From an uncultured Tissierellia bacterium (GTDB lineage Bacteria > Bacillota > Clostridia > Tissierellales > Peptoniphilaceae), in the NCBI GenBank assembly GCA_902489145.1, contig CABTYV010000044.1, forward strand, positions 1-10,305: a stretch of 10,305 nucleotides of DNA, given 5' to 3'. The notes under the pieces were generated by a model. That model did no database searches. It was not told where the DNA came from and saw nothing but the letters and a program-made list of their open reading frames with translations. The translations under genes and the position numbers were made by a program. Position 1 is the first letter of the stretch, and every line of letters starts with the position of its first letter. This document shows positions 5,677 to 10,305 of the stretch, piece by piece.

Positions 5677-8600
5677 GACCTCTGCGGTTGCTTCATATTG
5701 ATGAAGCTTGTCCAGATAGGACTGATAGCGGTCCTTGGCGGCCTGCTCAGCAGCAGCATAGAGCTCGTCGGCCGTTTCGGGGAATTCCCGTTTGAGGGAG
5801 GCATAGCGCACCTCGCCCTGGAGGAATTCCTGGAAATCGCCCGTGGGCGCCTTGGAGTCCATGATAAAGGGATTTTTCCCTTCCTTGGCCAGGCTGGGAT
5901 TGAAGCGCCACATATGCCAGTAGCCCGCTTCCACAGCCAGCTTCTCCCGCTCCTGGGTCTTGCCCATTCCGCATTTGAGCCCATGGTTAATGCAGGGCGC
6001 ATAGGCGATGATCAGGGACGGGCCATGGTAGGCCTCCGCTTCCCGGATGGCCTTGAGGGTCTGGGCATTGTTGGCCCCCATGGCGATTTGCGCCACATAG
6101 ACGTAACCATAGGAGGTCATCATCAGACCCAGGTCCTTCTTGCGCACCTTCTTGCCGGACGCTGCGAACTTGGCCACCGCGGCAAGCGGCGTAGCCTTGG
6201 AGGACTGACCGCCGGTGTTGGAGTAAACCTCTGTATCAAAGACCATCACATTGATATCCTCGCCCGAGGCCAACACGTGATCCACACCGCCGAAGCCGAT
6301 ATCGTAGGACCAGCCGTCTCCCCCATAGATCCAAACGGATTTTTCGGCCAGATAGTCTTTGAGGGCCAGGATCCGCTCCAGGAGCGCCTGGCCTTCGGCA
6401 TGGGCGCTCCCTTCCTTGGCCAGATGAATGATTTGGTCTGAAAGCTCACGGGACCTGCGATAATCCTTGTCCACCTCCATCCAGTCTTTAAAGAGGCGAT
6501 TGAGGGTTGCATCCTGATCCAGGGCAATAAAGTCCTTCATGTAGTTGGTCAATAGGGCTCGGTTGGACTTTTGCGCCAGGGCCATGCCATAGCCATACTC
6601 AGCCGCATCCTCAAAGAGGGAGTTGGCCCAGGCGGGGCCTCTGCCGAAGGAATCGGTGCAGTAGGGCATGGAAGGAACGGAGGAGCCCCAGATGGAGGAG
6701 CAGCCTGTGGCATTGGCCACCAGCATATGGTCTCCGTACAGCTGGGTGATCAAACGAGCGTAGGGAGACTCCCCACAGCCGGCGCAGGCGCCGTTAAACT
6801 CGAGATAGGGCCGGAAGAACTGGGAATTCTTGGGATTGGTGGCTTCGACCAAATCCTCCTTATAGCCCACCACCTCATCGGCAAAGAGCCAATTATCCTT
6901 CTGTTCGACACGTTCGTCTTCGGCCAGCTCCATGGTCAGGGCCTTTTCCTTGGCCGGACAGATATCGGCGCAATTGCCGCAGCCCAGACAGTCATAGGTA
7001 TCCACCTGGATCCGGTAGGAATAGCCCTGGAAGGCCTTGCCATTGGCGGCAATGGTTTCGAAGCCTTCGGGTGCCTTGGCCTTCTCCTCTTCCGTCAGCA
7101 GGAAGGGCCGGATGGTCGCATGGGGACAGACATAGGAGCAGCTGTTGCACTGGATGCAGTTTTCCGGATGCCAATGGGGCACAAACAGGGAAATCCCCCG
7201 CTTCTCGTAGCGGGAGGTGCCCGCCATATAGGTGCCGTCATCATAGGGCAGGTAGGTGGAAACGGGCAGGTCATCCTCCTTGAGGTTGATGATGGGCCGG
7301 ACCATGTTCTTGATAAAGTCTGGCTCATCGCCATAGTCCACGACCCGATCCTTGGCCTGCGCCCAGGCCTCCGGCACATCAACCTTATGCAGCTCCTCCA
7401 GAGCCCGATCTACGGCCTTGAAGTTCATGGCGACCACATCCTCCCCCTTGTGCCCATAGGACGAAACGATCGATTTTTTCAGATAATCAATCGATTCCTC
7501 GATCGGCAGGACCTTGGAGAGGGCGAAAAAGGCCGTCTGGACGACCATATTGACCCGCTGACCCAGGCCCACCTCCTGAGCCACCTTGGAAGCGTTGATC
7601 GTGTAGAAATCAATCTTTTTCTCATAAATTTCCCGCTTAAGCTGGCCGGGCAGGTGGTCCTCCAGCTCCGCATCGGACCAGATGGTATTGAGCAGGAAGG
7701 TCCCGCCCTTCTTCAGCTCCTTGACCAGATCGTAGGTGAATACATAGGACTGGGGGGAGCAGGAAACGAAGTCCGCCTCGTCAAGAAGGTAGGCCGAATG
7801 AATCGGCGAATCGGAGAAGCGAAGGTGAGATTCGGTCAAGCCGTTGGATTTCTTCGCATCGTAATCGAAATACCCCTGAACGAACTTATCGGTGTTGTCC
7901 CCGATGATCTTGATGGCGTTTTTATTGGCCCCGACGGTCCCATCTCCGCCAACGCCCCAGAACTTGCAGCGCATCATGGACTTGTCGCGCACCACAAAGC
8001 CGGGATCAAAGTCGAGGGAGGTGTGGGTGACATCATCGTGGATGCCGATGGTAAAGTGATTTTTGGGCTTTTCCTGATCCACATTATCAAATACCGCCTT
8101 GAACATGGCTGGCGTCGTATCCTTTTGGCCCAGACCGAAGCGCCCCCCATAAACGCGGATGTCTTTTTCCGCCTCCGCAATCACCTGCTGGACATCGAGA
8201 TAGAGCGGTTCGGCTACAGAGCCGCGCTCCTTGGTGCGGTCCAGGACCACCAGCTTGCGGGTGCTGTCCGGCAGCTGGCTGAGGAAATGGCGGGCCGAGA
8301 AGGGCCGATAGAGGTGGACCTTGATCACCCCCACCTTGCGTCCCTGGGCATTGAGCGCCCGCACCGTCTCTTCCATGGTATCCGTCCCCGAGCCCATGAG
8401 TACGGCGACAATTTCTGCCTCCGGATCCCCATAATAGGTGAAGGGAGCGTAGTGGGTGCCGAGCTTGGCATTAACCTTATTCATATATTTTTCAACGATG
8501 TCGGGCAGCCGGTCATAGGCCTGGTTTTGAGCCTCCTGACGCTGGAAATAGCCGGCCTTTTCGAAAACGCCGCGCTCCACCGGCCGCTCCGGGTTGAGGG

Positions 8601-9219
8601 AACGGTTTTTAAAATCATCGACATAGGCCATCTCCAGCATATCGGCCAGGTCTTCATAGTCCCAAACCTCGATCTTCTGGATCTCATGGGAGGTCCGGAA
8701 GCCATCGAAGAAATTGAGGAAGGGAATCCGGGCTTCAATGGCCGAAAGGTGAGCGACCGGCGCCAGGTCCATAATCTCCTGGACGGAGCCCTCCGCCAGC
8801 ATCCCCAAGCCGATCTGCCGGCAGGCCATCACATCCTGGTGGTCGCCGTACATATTGATCGTGGAGGTCGAAATGGACCGGGCCGCCACATGAATGACCC
8901 CCGGCAGCCGTTCCCCGACCATCTTGTAAAGGTTGGGGATCATCAATAGAAGTCCCTGGGAAGCGGTATAGGTAGTGGTCAAAGCGCCACCCTGTAAAGC
9001 GCCATGAACCGCTCCCGAAGCGCCCGCTTCTGACTGCATTTCAGTGACGGTAACCTGGTTACCAAACGCGTTTTTTCTTCCATTGGCCGCCCATTTATCT
9101 ACGAGCTCCGGCATGGGAGAAGATGGGGTAATGGGGTAAATGATCGCATTATCGCTGTAGCAATAAGATACGTGCGACGCCGCGGTATTGCCGTCCATCG
9201 ATTTTCTAGCACGTGCCAT
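5674..9219 (-). CDS. nifJ: Pyruvate:ferredoxin (flavodoxin) oxidoreductase, single-chain
   Basis: Cytosolic TPP- and iron-sulfur-dependent enzyme that oxidises pyruvate with CoA to acetyl-CoA, CO2 and reduced ferredoxin or flavodoxin; many members also accept 2-oxobutyrate. At 1181 residues it is a full-length homodimer-type enzyme and keeps almost the numbering of the Desulfovibrio africanus protein. Seen: YPITPSSP with T31, the TPP-activating glutamate E64 in TEMQSEAGA, and the gamma/transketolase-C region (about 260-400) with a GGRFGLGQKD end. The EKR-type region comes next (WGVGGDGTVGANKNAIKIIG, 421-440). Two 4Fe-4S motifs follow: C688-C691-C694-C698 and C744-C747-C750-C754. The catalytic TPP domain has C812, C815, C840 and C1076 as ligands of the proximal cluster, and GDGW (967-970) with NTGGQ (1001-1005) for TPP-Mg binding. 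The ATG has GAGGAG 5 nt upstream. It lies 71 nt after ridA and 9 nt before ilvA. No frameshift or missing ligand seen. Confidence 0.98.
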   Translation of the reverse strand: MARARKSMDGNTAASHVSYCYSDNAIIYPITPSSPMPELVDKWAANGRKNAFGNQVTVTEMQSEAGASGAVHGALQGGALTTTYTASQGLLLMIPNLYKMVGERLPGVIHVAARSISTSTINMYGDHQDVMACRQIGLGMLAEGSVQEIMDLAPVAHLSAIEARIPFLNFFDGFRTSHEIQKIEVWDYEDLADMLEMAYVDDFKNRSLNPERPVERGVFEKAGYFQRQEAQNQAYDRLPDIVEKYMNKVNAKLGTHYAPFTYYGDPEAEIVAVLMGSGTDTMEETVRALNAQGRKVGVIKVHLYRPFSARHFLSQLPDSTRKLVVLDRTKERGSVAEPLYLDVQQVIAEAEKDIRVYGGRFGLGQKDTTPAMFKAVFDNVDQEKPKNHFTIGIHDDVTHTSLDFDPGFVVRDKSMMRCKFWGVGGDGTVGANKNAIKIIGDNTDKFVQGYFDYDAKKSNGLTESHLRFSDSPIHSAYLLDEADFVSCSPQSYVFTYDLVKELKKGGTFLLNTIWSDAELEDHLPGQLKREIYEKKIDFYTINASKVAQEVGLGQRVNMVVQTAFFALSKVLPIEESIDYLKKSIVSSYGHKGEDVVAMNFKAVDRALEELHKVDVPEAWAQAKDRVVDYGDEPDFIKNMVRPIINLKEDDLPVSTYLPYDDGTYMAGTSRYEKRGISLFVPHWHPENCIQCNSCSYVCPHATIRPFLLTEEEKAKAPEGFETIAANGKAFQGYSYRIQVDTYDCLGCGNCADICPAKEKALTMELAEDERVEQKDNWLFADEVVGYKEDLVEATNPKNSQFFRPYLEFNGACAGCGESPYARLITQLYGDHMLVANATGCSSIWGSSVPSMPYCTDSFGRGPAWANSLFEDAAEYGYGMALAQKSNRALLTNYMKDFIALDQDATLNRLFKDWMEVDKDYRRSRELSDQIIHLAKEGSAHAEGQALLERILALKDYLAEKSVWIYGGDGWSYDIGFGGVDHVLASGEDINVMVFDTEVYSNTGGQSSKATPLAAVAKFAASGKKVRKKDLGLMMTSYGYVYVAQIAMGANNAQTLKAIREAEAYHGPSLIIAYAPCINHGLKCGMGKTQEREKLAVEAGYWHMWRFNPSLAKEGKNPFIMDSKAPTGDFQEFLQGEVRYASLKREFPETADELYAAAEQAAKDRYQSYLDKLHQYEATAEV

Positions 9220-9290
9220 GCATGCTCCTCTCCAATTGTTTCTAAGCCTATTTTGTTTCGGTGCAGTGTTCTTGGATCGCCCTGGCTCGA

Positions 9291-9668
9291 TTAGTCAAGG
9301 GTCGCGATCACTTCGATTTCAACCTTGGCCCCCTTGGGCAGCTTGGCTACCTGAACGCAGGAGCGAACCGGGAGGGTCCCCTGAAAGAAGGTCGCATAGA
9401 CCTCATTCATTGCGGTGAAATCCCCGAGATCCTGGAGAAAAACGGTGGAATGAATGGCCTTATCCATCGAGCTGCCACCTTCCTCCAGGATGTGCTTGAC
9501 GTTGGTCAAGGACTGGCGGGTCTGCTCTTCAATGCTCTCCGGCATCTCCCCGGTCTCGGGGTTGATCGGCACCTGTCCCGAGGTCATCACGAGATTGCCA
9601 ACGACCAATCCCTGCGAATAGGGGCCTAAGGCGGCGGGCGCTTTCTTGGTTGCAATTACCTTTGTCAT
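9291..9668 (-). CDS. ridA: RidA family 2-iminobutanoate/2-iminopropanoate deaminase
   Basis: Small cytosolic homotrimeric protein (YjgF/YER057c/UK114 family) that hydrolyses the enamine/imine intermediates released by PLP dehydratases, giving 2-oxobutyrate or pyruvate plus ammonia and preventing 2-aminoacrylate damage. The 125-residue length is typical. Seen: the GPYSQ motif (15-19) with Y17, SGQVP (30-34), and the C-terminal signature with the substrate-carboxylate arginine R102 in PVRSCV and E119 in VEIEV. The ATG at 9668 is chosen because a perfect AAAGGAGG lies 7 nt upstream and the family begins MxKxIxTxxAPxAxGPYSQ. The frame stays open upstream to a GTG at 9770 (34 more codons), but that part has no family similarity and includes the ribosome binding site. 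It is first in the operon with nifJ and ilvA, whose dehydratase product is its expected substrate. Confidence 0.96.
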   Translation of the reverse strand: MTKVIATKKAPAALGPYSQGLVVGNLVMTSGQVPINPETGEMPESIEEQTRQSLTNVKHILEEGGSSMDKAIHSTVFLQDLGDFTAMNEVYATFFQGTLPVRSCVQVAKLPKGAKVEIEVIATLD

Positions 9669-9789
9669 CGTTTTTCCTCCTTTGGTTTGCCTGGCCAGCG
9701 TCGGACCCTCCCACTGAGGAGCCCTCGTCGGATCCAGGCCGCTGCAAAATTTGAAAATCTTTATCACCAATATAAATTCTTACAATCCA
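9669..9789 (-). promoter_or_regulatory. Long, possibly structured 5' leader of ridA
   Basis: About 120 nt between the predicted transcription start and the ridA ATG. The first part is A/T-rich, the second G/C-rich and able to fold: GGATCC (9730-9735) can pair with GGGTCC (minus strand, 9703-9708) with one G-U pair, flanked by GGCC (9737-9740) and GGCC (9693-9696). A competing stem joins GCCTGG to CCAGGC just outside the ribosome binding site. TCCGACG occurs twice. It matches no riboswitch or T-box consensus that I know. A GTG-initiated frame (9770) runs through it in frame with ridA. Confidence 0.4.
9676..9683 (-). promoter_or_regulatory. Ribosome binding site fixing the ridA start
   Basis: AAAGGAGG on the minus strand, 7 nt before the ATG at 9668. 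It decides for the 125-residue RidA over the longer GTG-initiated reading, which would bury this site inside the coding region. Confidence 0.9.
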
Positions 9790-9795
9790 TCCCTT

Positions 9796-9824
9796 AGCAT
9801 ATCGCTTTTACCCGCATTCGTCAA
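9796..9824 (-). promoter_or_regulatory. Sigma-A type promoter of the ridA-nifJ-ilvA operon
   Basis: Minus-strand -35 TTGACG (9819-9824; 5 of 6 consensus bases) and -10 TATGCT (9796-9801; 4 of 6) are separated by exactly 17 nt. Transcription would start near 9789, giving a leader of about 120 nt before the ridA ATG. Short inverted arms CGCTT (minus strand, 9823-9827) and AAGCG (9803-9807), with centres 20 bp apart, overlap the -35 and the spacer and might be a repressor half-site pair, but 5-bp arms are weak evidence. Confidence 0.75.
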
Positions 9825-9843
9825 GCGTTTTCCTACCTGTGCG

Positions 9844-9875
9844 AAAAGAAGAGCCGAGGACGGCATCCTTCTTTT
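9844..9875 (-). terminator. Probable intrinsic terminator after nhaC
   Basis: An 8-bp perfect A/T-rich outer stem (AAAAGAAG at 9844-9851 with CTTCTTTT at 9868-9875 on the plus strand) encloses an inner GCCG/CGGC stem (9853-9856 with 9861-9864) and a 4-nt loop. Read on the minus strand it has an A-rich 5' arm and a CTTCTTTT 3' arm, the layout of an intrinsic terminator. It lies about 50 nt past the nhaC stop and just upstream of the ridA promoter. The fold is symmetrical enough to act on either strand. The U tract is interrupted by C, so strength is uncertain. Confidence 0.6.
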
Positions 9876-9924
9876 TGTCTCTGCAGGCGGGCTTGCTGCC
9901 TCCGACTCTTCGAAGGCCGAGCAT

Positions 9925-10305
9925 CTAGTCCTGAGGCCGCTGACTCTGCTTGCAGGCATGGGTCCAGTCCCAGGGATCCTTCTTGAGGGCCCCATCGGCA
10001 TACGGCACCCACATGGACAGCAGCAAAAAGCCCAGCAGGAAGAGACAGTACCAGGTGTTGGGAATGATGGCCAGCGGATTGAGGGAAAGGCCCACGACGC
10101 TGGCCGTCGTAGAAACGATCAAAAGCATCTGCGCGCCGTAGGGAATGAGCCCCTGAAAAACGCAGGAGGCGGCATCCAGCAGGGAGGCCGACCGGCGGGG
10201 ATCCACCCGGTAGCGGTAGGAAAGATCCCGGGCAATGGGGCCGGAAATGATGATGGCGACCGTGTTATTGGCGGAAGCCAGGTCAGCCACCGAAACAATC
10301 GAGGC
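9925..10305 (-). CDS. nhaC: Na+/H+ antiporter, NhaC family (3' end only)
   Basis: C-terminal 126 residues of an integral membrane antiporter; the 5' part lies outside the window. The visible part opens with ASIVSVADLASANNTVAI and continues through a hydrophobic stretch IIISGPIA, a cytoplasmic-type loop with DPRRSASLLD, a conserved-looking CVFQGLIPYGAQ helix segment, and two more hydrophobic segments (LLIVSTTASVVGL and WYCLFLLGFLLLSMWV). It ends in a short polar tail and TAG. The ANNTVAI, DPRRSASLLD and QGLIPYGAQ segments are what I recognise as the NhaC-family C-terminus. Such proteins exchange cytoplasmic Na+ for H+, and some members exchange malate/lactate or amino-acid-derived substrates, so the exact substrate is uncertain. 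A hairpin 50 nt after the stop probably ends its transcript, separating it from the ridA operon. Confidence 0.85.
   Translation of the reverse strand, partial: ASIVSVADLASANNTVAIIISGPIARDLSYRYRVDPRRSASLLDAASCVFQGLIPYGAQMLLIVSTTASVVGLSLNPLAIIPNTWYCLFLLGFLLLSMWVPYADGALKKDPWDWTHACKQSQRPQD

Noticed and set aside
5245..6441. A 398-codon plus-strand open frame across the ilvA-nifJ junction
   Set aside because: It is a shadow of two confident minus-strand genes, spans their junction, and its translation shows no recognisable domain.
6571..8949. A 792-codon open frame on the plus strand, antisense to nifJ
   Set aside because: It is the mirror of the strongly biased nifJ codons. Its translation is low-complexity (rich in G, H, I, L and D), matches no family I recognise and has no evident ribosome binding site, while nifJ has every cofactor ligand in place.
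9220..9290. A separate nifJ promoter between ridA and nifJ
   Set aside because: No TATAAT-like hexamer with a matching -35 is present in the 71 nt, and no terminator precedes it, so co-transcription with ridA is the simpler reading.
9669..9789. T-box, glycine, ZTP, fluoride or tetrahydrofolate riboswitch in the ridA leader
   Set aside because: None of the conserved core sequences I know for these classes is present, and there is no terminator hairpin with a T run before ridA.
1..10305. Mobile element, CRISPR array, toxin-antitoxin or defence system
   Set aside because: No spaced repeats, transposase, integrase, nuclease or small paired genes are visible, and every gene belongs to a well-known metabolic, transport or regulatory family.

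Overview
The window is a stretch of ordinary metabolic chromosome from an anaerobic, G+C-rich member of the Firmicutes (Bacillota), most likely a clostridia-like amino-acid or sugar fermenter. The evidence is a single-chain pyruvate:ferredoxin oxidoreductase, a Bacillus/Clostridium-type phosphoglucose isomerase, a SpoIIE-type phosphatase, strong AGGAGG ribosome binding sites and tight gene packing. All eight genes lie on the minus strand, so transcription runs from high to low coordinates. I see no mobile element, CRISPR array, rRNA, tRNA or phage gene.

Layout in the direction of transcription. (1) 10305-9925 is the 3' end of an NhaC-family Na+/H+ antiporter gene cut by the window edge, followed by a terminator-like hairpin (9844-9875). 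(2) A well-formed promoter (9796-9824) precedes a leader of about 120 nt and then ridA, nifJ and ilvA (9668-4474). A textbook intrinsic terminator (4398-4432) closes this unit. (3) A possible promoter (4307-4335) precedes a THUMP-domain rRNA methyltransferase gene (4283-3147). (4) An extended -10 promoter (3104-3112) precedes a PAS-SpoIIE phosphatase gene (3076-1985), then pgi (1937-654) and deoC (657-4). The last two overlap by 4 bp.

How the genes work together. In unit 2 the threonine/serine dehydratase makes reactive enamines, RidA hydrolyses them to 2-oxo acids, and the oxidoreductase turns 2-oxobutyrate or pyruvate into propionyl- or acetyl-CoA plus reduced ferredoxin. This reads as a compact threonine/serine fermentation operon with clear boundaries (inference from family functions and gene order). 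Unit 4 joins a signalling phosphatase to two carbon-entry enzymes: Pgi for hexose phosphate, DeoC for deoxyribose phosphate from nucleosides.

I did not find an evident new defence, mobile or RNA-guided system. The points most worth a second look are the ridA-nifJ-ilvA operon with its structured leader, the orphan phosphatase placed ahead of pgi-deoC, an in-register A-AAA-AAG slippery site in the methyltransferase gene, and a cysteine-rich DeoC.
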